This document shows, piece by piece, positions 40,251 to 50,152 of a stretch of 64,000 nt of DNA. Numbering within the stretch: position 1 is the first letter of the stretch; each line of letters opens with the position of its first letter. The notes below the pieces were generated by a model. The model did not search any database. It saw only the letters and a program-made list of their open reading frames with translations, and had not been told where the DNA came from. The DNA comes from Candidatus Synoicihabitans palmerolidicus (GTDB taxonomy: Bacteria; Verrucomicrobiota; Verrucomicrobiia; Opitutales; Opitutaceae): positions 324,334 to 388,333 of the forward strand of contig JAGGDC010000002.1 of the NCBI GenBank assembly GCA_020809425.1, written 5' to 3'. Made by a program: the position numbers and the translations under genes.

Positions 40251-41362
40251 ATGAAGTTCACGCCCAATTAGCCGCCCCTCACCGGAGAGACCCTCGAGTC
40301 CCTCAGCGCACGTCTGAGCGAGCACGGCGAACCGGCCTACCGCGCCGAACAAATCATGGCGTGGCTCTACAAAAAGCGCGGCCGCTCCTGGGATGATATG
40401 ACCAACCTTCCCAAATCCCTGCGCGCATGGTTGGCCGAAACCTTCACCCTCCTGCCGCTCACCCTGATCCATGGTAAACAGTCCCTCGACATTACCGATA
40501 AACTCCTGCTCGAACTCGGCGACCAGGCTCTCATCGAAACCGTCATCATTCGCGCCCCGCAGGAGGGCGTTAGCCTCGAAAACTCCCGCAAAACCATCTG
40601 CATCTCCACCCGAGTCGGCTGCGCCATGGGCTGCAAATTCTGCGCCTCAGAACTCATGGGACTGAAAACGCGACCTCAATGCCGGCGAGATCGTCGCCCA
40701 ACTGCTTCACGTGTGCTACCGCGAGGACGCCCGCCCCCCCCCGCGCCCGCCAGGAGCTCGTATCCTTCGACAACATCGTCGTCATGGGCATGGGCGAACC
40801 GCTCGCCAACTATGAGACCATTACCACCGCTCTCAAAATCATCAACGCCGACTGGGGCCTCGGTTTCGGGGCCCGCCGCATCACCCTCTCCACCAGCGGC
40901 CGAGTCCCCAATATCCTCAAACTCGCCGAGGAGCCCATCAACGTACGCCTCGCCATATCCTTGCACGGCGCGACCGACGAAGTTCGCACCCAGATCATGC
41001 CAGTCAACAAGGCCTACCCTCACGCCAAACTCATTCCCGCTATCAATACATTCAGCGAGAAAAACGGGCGCATGGTGACCCTCGAATTCATCCTCATCGA
41101 GGACGTCAACGACGCCCTCTAACAGGCCTAAAAACTCTGTGAGATCGCCATCGACGTCCACGCCCACCTCATCCCTTATAACACCGTCGAAGGACTCCCG
41201 TGGAAACGCCCGTCCGTCAACCGTCAGGAAGCGTTCGCCAACATTCTCCGCTCCGCTCGCGTTTCTGTCACCCTCCAGCGCGAAAAGGGCCACGACATCG
41301 ATGCCGCCTGCGGCCAACTCCGTCTCAAAACTAAAAAAGACCGCGAACTCGCCACGTCCTAG
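40251..41362 (+). pseudogene. rlmN: rRNA/tRNA adenine-C2 methyltransferase RlmN, broken
   Basis: This radical-SAM enzyme methylates A2503 of 23S rRNA. ATG 40251 is followed at codon 7 by TAG (KFTPN-x-PPLTGETLESL). AEQIMAWLYKKRGRSWDDM and RVGCAMGCKFCASELMG (the CxxxCxxC cluster) are in one frame. A shift near 40665 moves the rest (FDNIVVMGMGEPLANYETI, ARRITLSTSGRVPNILKLAE) to another, and two TAA codons at 41120 and 41132 precede CEIAIDVHAHLIPYNTVEG and the end at 41362. One shift and three stops show long inactivity. Loss of a conserved rRNA modification gene is notable. Confidence 0.92.
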
Positions 41363-41397
41363 TTTCCCATCTTTACCCTCCGTACAACGGCTTCGCC

Positions 41398-41817
41398 ATG
41401 ACCGACTTCTCCTCCCTCACCGACGCCGAATGGCGTGAACGCCTTACTCCGCAACAATACCACGTGCTGCGCGAAGCCGGCACCGACCGTCCATTTTATC
41501 CGGCCTACGAACACTTCAAACATGAGAGCGCCGGCACCTACGTCTGCACGGGCTGCGGATCCGAGTTATTCACGTCGACCACCAAGTTTGATGCCTGCTG
41601 TGGCTGGCCCGCGTTCTACGACCCCGCCCAACTTGAATCGATCACCACCAAACGGGACGTAACGATGGGCATGGTGCGCATTGAGGTCGTTTGCTCGACG
41701 TGCCAAGGCCACCTGGGCCACCTGTTCAAGGGCGAGGGGTTCGACACCCCCACCGACGAACGTTACTGCATCAACGCCACTTCACTTCACTTCGTGCCGG
41801 ACGAATCCGATGCCTGA
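41398..41817 (+). CDS. msrB: Peptide-methionine (R)-S-oxide reductase
   Basis: This 139-residue protein is intact. It reduces methionine-R-sulfoxide in proteins. AEWRERLTPQQYHVLREAGT, GTYVCTGCGSELFTSTTKFD and CCGWPAFYDP, then VVCSTCQGHLGHLF with the second CxxC of the zinc site, and DERYCINATSLHFVPDE with the catalytic Cys are all present. The gtrA ATG overlaps its end (41810). It is cytosolic, since no signal peptide is present. Preserved repair of oxidised proteins fits a retained core. Confidence 0.94.
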   Translation: MTDFSSLTDAEWRERLTPQQYHVLREAGTDRPFYPAYEHFKHESAGTYVCTGCGSELFTSTTKFDACCGWPAFYDPAQLESITTKRDVTMGMVRIEVVCSTCQGHLGHLFKGEGFDTPTDERYCINATSLHFVPDESDA

Positions 41818-42214
41818 GTCCGCCCCCGCGTCCAACCGCTCCTGGCGCGGTCTCTGGCGTTTTGTGATCATCGGTCTCGGGAGCTACCTCGCGCTCACTT
41901 TCGGTGTCATCGCTCTCGTCGAAACCGCCCATCTGGGTGAACACTTGGCCTACGCCATCATGATCACCGCGGTCATGATCGCCAATTTCTACGCCAATCG
42001 ACGCTTCGTCTTTCCTGCCAGTCGCACGGGTGCGCCAGCCCGCCAGGCGGCAAAATTTCTCCCCGCCGCCCTCTCGTTCGGCGTAATCGAGTTCGCCTTA
42101 TTCTCTTTGTTCATCGGTCCCTTGGCCATCCCCTATGTCATCGCCATCGCGGTCACGTCCGCCGTGTCCTACGGCGCCAAATACTACGTCTTCTCCGTCT
42201 GGATTTTTCGCTGA
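41810..42214 (+). CDS. GtrA-family membrane protein
   Basis: This 134-residue protein is intact, starting MPESAPASNRSWRGLWRFVI. Four membrane helices follow (VIIGLGSYLALTFGVIALV, YAIMITAVMIANFYANRRFV, FLPAALSFGVIEFALFSLFI, YVIAIAVTSAVSYGAKYYVF), with the family-typical NFYANRRFVF. GtrA-type proteins are thought to flip polyprenyl-linked sugars across the membrane for surface glycan decoration. It overlaps msrB by 8 bases and converges with the next gene, whose end overlaps its last 31 bases. Confidence 0.82.
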   Translation: MPESAPASNRSWRGLWRFVIIGLGSYLALTFGVIALVETAHLGEHLAYAIMITAVMIANFYANRRFVFPASRTGAPARQAAKFLPAALSFGVIEFALFSLFIGPLAIPYVIAIAVTSAVSYGAKYYVFSVWIFR

Positions 42215-42549
42215 GCCCGGGGCCACCAAAGCACCGTCACCATCGCCCCTCCGACCAACGCCGGAATCAGGGGCCGCTGCTCCACCAGCGATCGGATCGA
42301 GTCGCCCAACGTCCCCACTTGATTCGCATAAAGCAGATTCTCCACGGACGGGAAGTCTTGGAAAAACTGATGATACATAATCGCCGCCGTGGTCGTCAGG
42401 AGCCAACCCGCCGCCAACAACCATCGCAATGGTATCCAGATCACCGGAGCCAATCCCAGGGCCCAGACTGCTATGGAAAAGAGCGTGGCGAAGGACGGCA
42501 CTGCCATAACCCCACTCACTCTGCCCCAATAGAGTTCCAGGAAAGTCAT
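42184..42549 (-). CDS. Membrane protein resembling the N-terminal part of LTA-synthase-like sulfatases
   Basis: 121 residues from MTFLELYWGRVSGVMAVPSF. It has helices (FATLFSIAVWALGLAPVIWI, LRWLLAAGWLLTTTAAIMYH) and the stretch YHQFFQDFPSVENLLYANQV, usual before the extracellular sulfatase domain of LTA-synthase-type proteins. It stops after WWPRAQRKIQTEKT, the last codons being antisense to gtrA, which suggests a 3' truncation by deletion. Its start overlaps the stop of the gene before (ATGA). The sulfatase half of such a protein lies at the other end of this operon (43636-45266). Confidence 0.55.
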   Translation of the reverse strand: MTFLELYWGRVSGVMAVPSFATLFSIAVWALGLAPVIWIPLRWLLAAGWLLTTTAAIMYHQFFQDFPSVENLLYANQVGTLGDSIRSLVEQRPLIPALVGGAMVTVLWWPRAQRKIQTEKT

Positions 42550-43639
42550 GAAACCATATAAGTGCGCATGCCCGTCCGCTTCCATTTTGCCACCTTGGTC
42601 AATTGCACCACGATCAACGCCACCGGCCCCACCCAATACTCGCTGACCACCAGATTCATCCCGAGCCACACGGCCGCCACGGCGAGTAGCGTTCGCGACA
42701 AAATCCACAGTCGCCACCGTTGCCAACGTCCGGTCAGGCCCCACAGCCACCACCAGACTACCCCTGCCACGATCGCCCCGCTCACGTAAGCCAGCGGCGG
42801 GACAAAACGCACTTCCCGATACGCAAACCAACTGTCGGCATTATACCAACGCACGCGGTCCCACACCAATCCCGGACGGATCATCAACACTCCACTTGTG
42901 GTCGGTTCCATCGACAACCAAGCACTGGTACGCTCCCTCGGGCGTGCTTCGGGGAGCGCCACTCGTTTCGACTCCACTCGGGTATTCCCGAGCGGATCGA
43001 TTACGTCGATTACCGCCACATAGCCACTGTAGGCCTCATCTCGAGACGTGACTGTCCACCACGCGGGAATCCGACAAAGCGTCTGCGCCGGCAGGATGAA
43101 CGGCATCCACCCCGGCGTATACTCGTCCCTCACCGGAATATTGCATAAGACAACTCTCGGAAAAACAATCTCCGGTCGCTCATTATTATACCAATACTCC
43201 CCTTCGACCACCGCATTGAACGACACTTGCACCGACGCGCGCATCGGATCCATCTCCACGACCGAAAAATCGAGAGCAAAATCCGTTTCCTTCAGCGTCG
43301 CCGCTGGATCCCGCCAATCGTAACGCGGTCCGTCCGACAACAACACTTCCGCGTCGTCGCCATACTACAGTTGATACGACAATCGCGCTCTTCCCTCCAG
43401 CGCCTGCGCCGAGCGAAATGTGCCCGTCACCTGCAATCGCTGGGGGCTGCGATCAAAGTTCGCTTCCAGGTGAAGTGCGTATCCCGCCGTCTCCACCTCC
43501 GCCCGCACCGGAGCACCGGAGCGTCGGGCGTCGCCCGGCCCATATCCAACACTACGTCCGGTCGGGTCTGTCCCGACATCACAATCACCCCCGCGAGGAA
43601 CAGCACCACCCCACGAATCCATGTCGTTGTTTTCGTCAT
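42546..43639 (-). pseudogene. Membrane protein of a surface-polymer operon, broken
   Basis: ATG at 43639 gives MTKTTTWIRGVVLFLAGVIV, a signal or anchor. A shift near 43510 leads to AGYALHLEANFDRSPQRLQV and a TAG follows LSYQL. After that YGDDAEVLLSDGPRYDW, VEMDPMRASVQVSFNAVVEG and ARPRERTSAWLSMEPTTSGV make a beta-rich domain, and the end has two or three helices (VSGAIVAGVVWWWLWGL, LLAVAAVWLGMNLVV). I do not recognise the family. It overlaps the genes on both sides by ATGA. The stop, where relatives probably have Gln, and the shift inactivate it. Confidence 0.7.
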
Positions 43640-45266
43640 GGGAGTAATTTCTCCGGATGGTTGATGGACAGTCGTGTCAAAATTTCCTGATCAATCGGCA
43701 ACACCCACGGCTCGATTCCCCCTCCCTTTGCATTTTGCCAAGGACCATGCGAGGCACTCACGGTGCGGCCCCACCCACCCCCAACCATTGCCCGTAAACG
43801 TCAACGGCACATTCAGTCCCAAATCCTGCAACACCATCACCGGCACATCCTGCAACTCGGCCATCAAATCCACCCGCTGCGCCGGCCGGTCGAACCCCAC
43901 CATCACGAGCGGCACCGTGTCCGGAAACTCCCGTGGTAGGAACGAGTCCATATATGCCATCCATTCCACATCGATCGCACTGTCGTGATCCCCGTAAATC
44001 GCGACCAAACAGTCGTCAGCCACTCCGCCCGCCTCCAGCGCCGCAAAGAACCCCTGCAACGCATCATCCACGTATCGCGCGGACCGCAAATACTCCGCTT
44101 CGATCCGTCCCGGAGCCCGCCCGTCATGCTTGGCCAAATAAGTGTAGAGATGGTGGTTCGTCAGAGTAATGACATGGAGAAAAGTCGGGACCTTCGCCTC
44201 CGTGATCACTCGCGCCGCCTCCTCCAAGACCACCCGATCCGACCAGCCCCAACCGATCTCCTCGCTCAAGTCCATGTCGTCCTCGAACCGCATCTCGTCG
44301 TACCCCAACGCCGTATGGGCTTCCTTCCGATAGCCAGAACACACCGTTGAACCCGTGCAACGACTTCGTCTCATACCCCGCTTCCTTCAACACCCGTGGC
44401 ATCGAAGGGATTCGGTCCAGATGTTGACGCACATACACCGGCGGCCGTGGCACCGGCACCGCCGAGGTCAGCACCAAAAATTCCCCATCCGTCGTCCGCC
44501 CACTGGCCGTATTATCCATCGCATTGGTGAAATACACATTCCGCTCCGCCAATCCCTCCAGAAACGGCATGACCGGCTCCCCGTTCCACCGCCCTCCGAC
44601 CATCAATCCATCCATGGACTCCAACTGGATGTAAATCACGTGCTTGCGCTTCTTCTCTCCGGTTGCATGATAAAAGGGTAGAACTCAACTCAACTCAACT
44701 CAACTCAACTCAACTCAACTCAACTCAACTCAACTCAACTCAACTCAACTCAACTCAACTCAACTCAACTCAACTCAACTCAACTCAACTCAACTCAACT
44801 CAACTCAACTCAACTCAACTCAACTCAACTCAACTCAACTCAACTCAACTCAACTCAACTCAACTCAACTCAACTCAACTCAACTCAACTCAACTCAACT
44901 CAACTCAACTCAACTCAACTCAACTCAACTCAACTCAACTCAACTCAACTCAACTCAACTCAACTCAACTCAACTCAACTCAACTCAACTCAACTCAACT
45001 CAACTCAACTCTGCTCGACGTCGCGCCAACCCTTCCAAATACTCCCGATACGGTGTCGCATCGACATCCGCCAATTAGGATCGTCGCCACCAACGTTGCA
45101 CCGTGTCCGTCAGGTCGAAGAAAAAATACCCGCCATACCCCATTCGTTGCACCGCCTGATCGTTGATCAGTCGCCCGCGCAACAAATTCCAGTCCTCCCG
45201 AGGCCAGGTCACCACCGCGACGATCATCATGCCTACCAACCAGATTCCGAGCGCAGCCTTTCGCAT
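43636..45266 (-). pseudogene. LTA-synthase-like phosphoglycerol transferase/sulfatase, split by a pentanucleotide array
   Basis: MRKAALGIWLVGMMIVAVVT begins the reading. TAA follows after VQRWWRRS, and then a (GAGTT)66 array on this strand, which contains TGA in every frame. The sulfatase domain begins HVIYIQLESMDGLMVGGRWN, with MPFLEGLAERNVYFTNAMDN and the conserved Thr in TASGRTTDGEF as nucleophile; a shift near 44370; then FLHVITLTNHHLYTYLAKH and VAIYGDHDSAIDV (metal-binding Asp/His). A final shift gives EPWVLPIDQEILTRL, stopping at 43636 over the next ATG. Such enzymes transfer phosphoglycerol or phosphoethanolamine-like groups to envelope polymers. It is clearly inactive. Confidence 0.85.
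44682..45011. repeat. (AACTC) x 66 perfect pentanucleotide array
   Basis: 330 bases of uninterrupted AACTC units, exactly 66 copies, with no variant. On the + strand it reads an open Asn-Ser-Thr-Gln-Leu repeat; on the minus strand, the coding strand of the sulfatase gene, each 15 bases contain TGA. The array is flanked by unique coding sequence on both sides. Perfect units in a decayed setting point to recent expansion by slippage. Confidence 0.97.
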
Positions 45267-45567
45267 CAAACGCCAACTTCCTTCGCGGTACTATTCCGCT
45301 CCAAAATCGCTCCCGGAGAATGCTCTCCCGTCGCCCAGACTGCCAACACGCTTGTGAATACTATTTCCATACGCCTGCTGTGAGGCTCCTGAACCAGACT
45401 CCCGGAGCAATTAATTTCTCACGGCCTGCACGACAGCCGAGTCTCCCATACCCCTTTATCACCCGTCCCCCTCTTACATTACATTTTTGAAAGGTTCCCC
45501 CCCTCCAACCTTGAAGTCCTGCGCCCAACGCGTTTTCTCCCGATTCCCTGTTCAACCCCATCCATTT
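45267..45567. other. Divergent intergenic region
   Basis: 300 bases between the sulfatase start and the ABC ATPase start. It should hold promoters for both. I see no consensus promoter or RNA element with confidence; a TTACATTACATTTTTGA stretch near 45475 is AT-rich. Confidence 0.4.
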
Positions 45568-46287
45568 ATGATCGAAGTCACAGGTCTCAGTAAGACCTAT
45601 GGCTCCAAGCGAGCCGTCAACGGCGTCAGTTTCACTATCAAACCTGGCGAAATTCTCGGATTTCTCGGACCCAACGGCGCTGGCAAATCCACGACCATGA
45701 AAATGATCACGGGCTTCCTGCGGCCGACCGCCGGCACCGCCATCGTCGGCGGACACGACGTCACCCGCGATCCCGTCGCCGTCAAACGCCAGATCGACTA
45801 CCTGCCCGAGAGCGCTCCCGCCTATGACGAAATGACCGTCGAAGAATTCCTTCTCTTCATTTCCGAAGCGCGCGGGTTCCGCGGCACCGCCCGCTCCGCT
45901 CCCGTCGATCGCGCCATCCGCCTGACTAATCTCGAGGGCGTGCGCCACCAATTCATCGAAACCCTCTCCAAGGGCTACAAGCAACGGGTCGGCTTCGCTC
46001 AAGCCCTCCTCCACGATCCCTCAGTGCTCATCCTCGACGAGCCTACCGACGGCCTCGACCCCAATCAAAAGAACGAGGTTCGCGCGCTCATCAAAGAGCT
46101 CGCCACCGACAAGGTCGTCGTCCTCTCCACTCACATCCTCGAGGAGGTCGAAGCCATCTGCACGCGCATCATCCTCATCTCCGAGGGCCGGGTCGTCGAC
46201 GACGAATCTCCCGCCGCCTTCCAGGCCCGCCAACCCGACGCCCGCCTCGACACCATCTTCGCCTCCCTCACCACCTCGGACGTCTGA
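45568..46287 (+). CDS. ABC transporter ATP-binding protein (GldA/NosF-type)
   Basis: This 239-residue protein is intact from MIEVTGLSKTYGSKRAVNGV. Walker A is FLGPNGAGKSTTMKMITGF, the Q-loop region YLPESAPAYDEMTV, the signature LSKGYKQRVGFAQALL (LSKGY instead of LSGGQ, common in this subfamily), Walker B SVLILDEPTDGLDP and the switch His in VLSTHILEEV. It energises the permease encoded next, an exporter of unknown substrate; the following GldG-like and DUF4340 genes show it is the gliding-type cluster widespread in Bacteroidetes, Verrucomicrobia and others. The partners are broken, so the ATPase is orphaned. Confidence 0.9.
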   Translation: MIEVTGLSKTYGSKRAVNGVSFTIKPGEILGFLGPNGAGKSTTMKMITGFLRPTAGTAIVGGHDVTRDPVAVKRQIDYLPESAPAYDEMTVEEFLLFISEARGFRGTARSAPVDRAIRLTNLEGVRHQFIETLSKGYKQRVGFAQALLHDPSVLILDEPTDGLDPNQKNEVRALIKELATDKVVVLSTHILEEVEAICTRIILISEGRVVDDESPAAFQARQPDARLDTIFASLTTSDV

Positions 46288-46347
46288 GTCCCACCGGCCT
46301 CTGCCCTCTCCGTTAGGATTTGAAACCTAGGATTAAGGATTTCCCCC

Positions 46348-47070
46348 ATGCCTCAGGTTCTGCCCGTCTTTAAACGTGAATTCCTCGGCTATTTCCGTTC
46401 TCCGGTCGCCTACGTCTTCCTTGTCGTTTTTCTCATGGCCGCCGTTGGCCTCGCCTTTTTTGTCGGTCGCTTCTTTGACGCCGGGCAAGCCAGCCTCAAA
46501 AGCTTCTTTGTTTTCCACTCGTGGCTCTTCCTCTTCCTCATCCCCGCCGTCGGCATGCGCCTGTGGTCCGAGTAAAAACGCCCCGGCACCGTCGAACTGC
46601 TCTTCATTCTGCCCATCACCACCCTTGAGGCCGTCATCGGCAAATACCTCGCTGCCTGGGCCTTCCTCGCCGCCGCCATCCTGTTGACCTTTCCCATGGC
46701 CTTGACCGTGGGTTACCTCGGAGACCCCGATTGGGGCGCCATCTTCTCCTGTTACCTGGGCAGCATCCTGATGGCCGGCTCGTATCTCGGCGTCTGCTCC
46801 CTCACTTCCGCGATGACCAAAAATTAGGTCATCAGTTTCGTCCTCAGCTTGGTTGCTTGCTTCATCCTGGTGTTTCTGGGCTGGAGCATTTTTAGCGAAC
46901 TCCTCGAGAGTTTTCTGCCTCTCGCCCTCGCCGATGTCCTCGCCAACTTCTCCTTCGTCACCCACTTCGATCCCTTCACCAAGGGCATCGTCGATCCCGC
47001 CGATATCGTGTTTTTTCTCTCCCTCACCGACTTCACGTTGTTTCTCAACGTCGTCGTCCTCGAACGCTGA
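46348..47070 (+). pseudogene. ABC transporter permease (GldF-like), two internal stops
   Basis: Six helices are recognisable: VFKREFLGYFRSPVAYVFLV, FFVFHSWLFLFLIPAVGMRL, AAWAFLAAAILLTFPMALTV, ILMAGSYLGVCSLTSAMTKN, VISFVLSLVACFILVFLGWS and FFLSLTDFTLFLNVVVL. TAA at 46573-46575 replaces a codon in WSE-x-KRPGTVELL (relatives have Glu), and TAG after SAMTKN (46825-46827) replaces probable Gln. Both are single-base changes with the frame intact on each side, so they are not indel sequencing errors. The gene pairs with the intact ATPase upstream. Confidence 0.88.
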
Positions 47071-47088
47071 ACCATTGCCCGCATCGCC

Positions 47089-48938
47089 ATGAAACCCAGC
47101 GCTAAACTGCTCGCCATCGCCCTCCTGCTCGTCGGCCTCGTGTTCGTCAATTTCTTCGCGTCTCAGCTGCCTTTCCGCGCCGACACCACCGCCGAGAATA
47201 TCTACACGCTGTCACCCGGCACCAAGTCCCTCCTTTCCAAGATCGAGGAACCCGTCGTCCGCGCGCGGACTTCGCAACCATCTCCTACAAAAACTACGCC
47301 GCCCGCGTGGAGGAAATGCTGCGCCAATACTCCCGCGCGGCCCGAGGCAAACTCGTCCTGAAGGTGATCAACCCCGAACCCAACACCCCGGAGGAAGAAG
47401 CCGCCGCACGGTCCGGGATCCAACCTCCACTCATCCCGGGCGCCGGCGAGCAAGTTTACTTCGGCCTGTCCGCCCGCCAGGCAGACCTTTCCGAAGTCCT
47501 CACGTCCTTTAACCCCCAACGGGAGCAATTCCTCGAATACGATCTCTCCCAGCTGATCCATAGCGTTCAGGTCTTCGAAAAACGCCGTCTGGGCCTCATC
47601 TCCAGTCTGCCGCTCCAGGCGCCTCCCTTTAATCCCATGATGGCTCAAATGGGTCAAAGCCTCCCCCCCGATCAATTCATCATCGGGGAATGGAGTCGCA
47701 CCTTCGACATCGTGCCCATCGAACCGACTGCCACCGAACTGCCGGGTAATCTCGACGTACTCGTCGTCATCCACCCGCAGGGACTGTCCGAAGATCTTGA
47801 ATACGCCATTGATCAGGCCTTGCTCGGCGGCACACCCGTCTTCCTCGCCGTAGACCCGTCTTCCGAATTCTTCAAGCGTCAGGCCGGCCAGCAGCAAATG
47901 ATGATGGGGGGCCCGACGCCCAACGTGACCTCCGACCTGCCTCGCCTGCTTTCCGCCTACGGCATCACCTACACCGCCAACAGCGTCACCGGCGACTTGC
48001 TCTACGGAGCCCAAGTGCAAACCGGTGGCGGCCAAATCTCCCGCTTCCCGCACTGGCTGCAACTGCCCGCCGAAAGCTTCAGCACCGAGGTCATGCCCAC
48101 CGCTCAACTCAACTCCATGGTTCTCGTCGAATCCGGTCACCTGGGCCTCGCGACCGATAGCGATCTCACCTTTCAACCGCTGATTCAAACCTCCGATCAA
48201 GCGGGTGATATCCCGCCCATGATGCTCCAGTTTGCCCAACCCGAAATCATCGCCCGCGAGGTGACCGTGTCAGGCGTGCAAACCGTGGCCGCCATGGTAA
48301 CCGGCACATTCAAAACCGCCTTCCCGGATGGACGTCCGAGCTCGCCCAAGGCCGACGATGCCGACGACCCCCTAGCCAACGACCTGTTCCGCGTGCCCGA
48401 GGCCACATCCGGCGACGGCACTCTCGTCATCATCGCTGATACGGACTGGATCCTCGATACTGACTCCGTGCGGCGCTCGAATTTCCTCGGCATGCAGACG
48501 GCTCAACCGCTCAACGACAACCTGGCCTTCGCCTCCAACATGGTCGAGTTCCTCGCCGGCTCCCGCGACCTGATCTCCATCCGTACCAAGGGGAGCTCCG
48601 TGCATCCGTTTACTGTCGTCCGCGATATGGAAGCAGATGCCCAGAAACGCTACCAGGAACAACTCCAAGCTCTTGAGGGCCGGCCACAACAACTCACCCA
48701 ACTGCAGTCCCAGGTCGGTGACAGCGGCCTGCTGGTCGCCTCCCCCGAGGTCGCCGCGAGCATCGCCGAATACCAGGCCCAGGAGGCCGAAATGCACCGC
48801 GAACGCCGCGACATCCGCCGCGCCCTTCGCGAAGATATTGATGCCCTCGAGACCAAACTCGTTCTGCTCAACCTCTTCGCCGCCCCCTTGCTCATCGGTG
48901 TCTTCGGACTCTGGTTCCACCGGTCTCGCCGCCGCTAA
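47089..48938 (+). pseudogene. GldG-like ABC-transport accessory protein, frameshifted
   Basis: The start MKPSAKLLAIALLLVGLVFV is a membrane anchor, then RADTTAENIYTLSPGTKSLL (the typical entry to the DUF4350/GldG domain). A shift near 47260 leads to KNYAARVEEMLRQYSRAARG and a long open frame: VYFGLSARQADLSEVLTSFN, FEKRRLGLISSLPLQAPPFN, LDVLVVIHPQGLSEDLEYAI and LVIIADTDWILDTDSVRRSN, ending with helix LLNLFAAPLLIGVFGLWFHR. Only one lesion is seen, early enough to remove over 90% of the product. A restart at an internal ATG (47307 or later) would lack the anchor. Confidence 0.85.
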
Positions 48939-48993
48939 TCCGCCCGCCTTCCGCCTCCGCTCGAATCCGGAATCTTCGTTCCTCCTTCAGCCA

Positions 48994-50048
48994 TGAATCT
49001 CAAAAACCTCACCCTCGCCGTCATCGTGCTGGCCGCCTGGCTCAACCGCCCCGCCGTACCTCTGATGTGGATCCCCTCGTCGGTCAGTCCGTGCTTACCC
49101 CGGCCGTCGCCAACGCCGCCAATGCCGTGACCATCACCAACGCCGACCACAGCGTCAGTCTCACTCAATCCGAATCCGGCGCTTGGACCGTTTCGTCCTA
49201 CCACGACCTGCCCGCCGACCTCTCCAAACTTCGTCGGCTCATGCAGGATCTCACCTCCGCCGACATCGATCGCGTCGTCACCCGCAACGCCGAACGCATC
49301 GCTCGCCTCGAGTTCGGTTCCGCCGGCGTGAAGCTCACCGGCGTCGACGGCTCCACCTGGAACGCTGATTTTGGCAAAACCTCCGATCGGGGCGGCCGCT
49401 ACGTTAGCTTCGACTCCGCCGGCGACGCCCCCGCCTACCTCAGCCTCTTCGCCGCGTCCCTCGACGCCATCCCGAAAAATTGGGCCGACAGCAAACTCCT
49501 CAGTTTTTCCGCCGATGACATCGCCCAAATAACCTACACGCTACCCGGGATCGCCCCCCTGACGGTCTCACGCGAAACCGCCGAATCGGCGTGGACTTCC
49601 CCCGACCTTGCCGAGGGCCAACAACTCAAAACCACTCGACTCAACTCCACCCTCACGTCTCTGAGTAACCTCCGGTTCACCGACACCGCCGCCACCGACG
49701 CCACCGATGCCGTGGACGCCGCTTCCTCGTCCACGCAACGCGCCATCTCCCTCATCACTTTTGACGGCCAAACCGTCAGTATTAACTTGGCCCGTCGCGC
49801 CGAACAAATCATCCCCCGGGAACCGCCCCCCTCAACCGACTCCGAAGAGTCTTCCTCTTCAGACACGCCGCCCGTGCCTACCACTGAAACCATCCCGGCC
49901 GGTCCGGTCTTCGTGAAAATCACCGGCCCCTCCGCGCTCTCGCCTCCGCCAGCGATCACCTCGCCTTCAAGGTCGCCGATTACAGCTTCACCGGCCTCCC
50001 CTCCACTCCACTCTGGCCGACCTCACCGAGCCCACCCCGGCCCCATAG
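48994..50048 (+). pseudogene. DUF4340 protein of the Gld-type cluster, frameshifted
   Basis: MNLKNLTLAVIVLAAW begins as a membrane anchor. A shift near 49055 moves the rest to another frame: NAVTITNADHSVSLTQSESG, AWTVSSYHDLPADLSKLRRL, ERIARLEFGSAGVKLTGVDG and ADSKLLSFSADDIAQITYTL, the recurring pattern of DUF4340. A second shift near 49930 moves LAFKVADYSFTGLP, and a third the end (ADLTEPTPAP, TAG at 50046-50048). DUF4340 proteins accompany GldF/GldG exporters; their role is unknown. The C-terminus lies 6 bases before the 92-bp repeat. Confidence 0.8.
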
Positions 50049-50054
50049 GCCATC

Positions 50055-50146
50055 AACCTAGAAAACGCGGTCCACATAATAAACGCATGTAACAAAGTTA
50101 TGTTACCCAGCAGGTTAGTGGGTTTCGAACGTGCACCCGCCGACTC
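50055..50146. repeat. 92-bp repeat, copy B
   Basis: It matches 38628-38719 over 92 positions with about 12 differences. Here the ISAs1 element at 50153-52071 separates it from the IS110 left end (52077 onward), whereas in copy A they are adjacent. This gives the order of events: the repeat/IS110 unit first, the ISAs1 insertion later. Confidence 0.75.
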
Positions 50147-50152
50147 ACCCGA

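Noticed and set aside
44682-45011. CRISPR array
   Set aside because: The unit is five bases with no spacers and no cas genes; a microsatellite.
44663-45166. Open + strand frame of about 167 codons of Asn-Ser-Thr-Gln-Leu repeats
   Set aside because: It is the pentamer array read in an open frame, antisense to the sulfatase gene, with no ribosome-binding site or domain; no evidence of a real protein.
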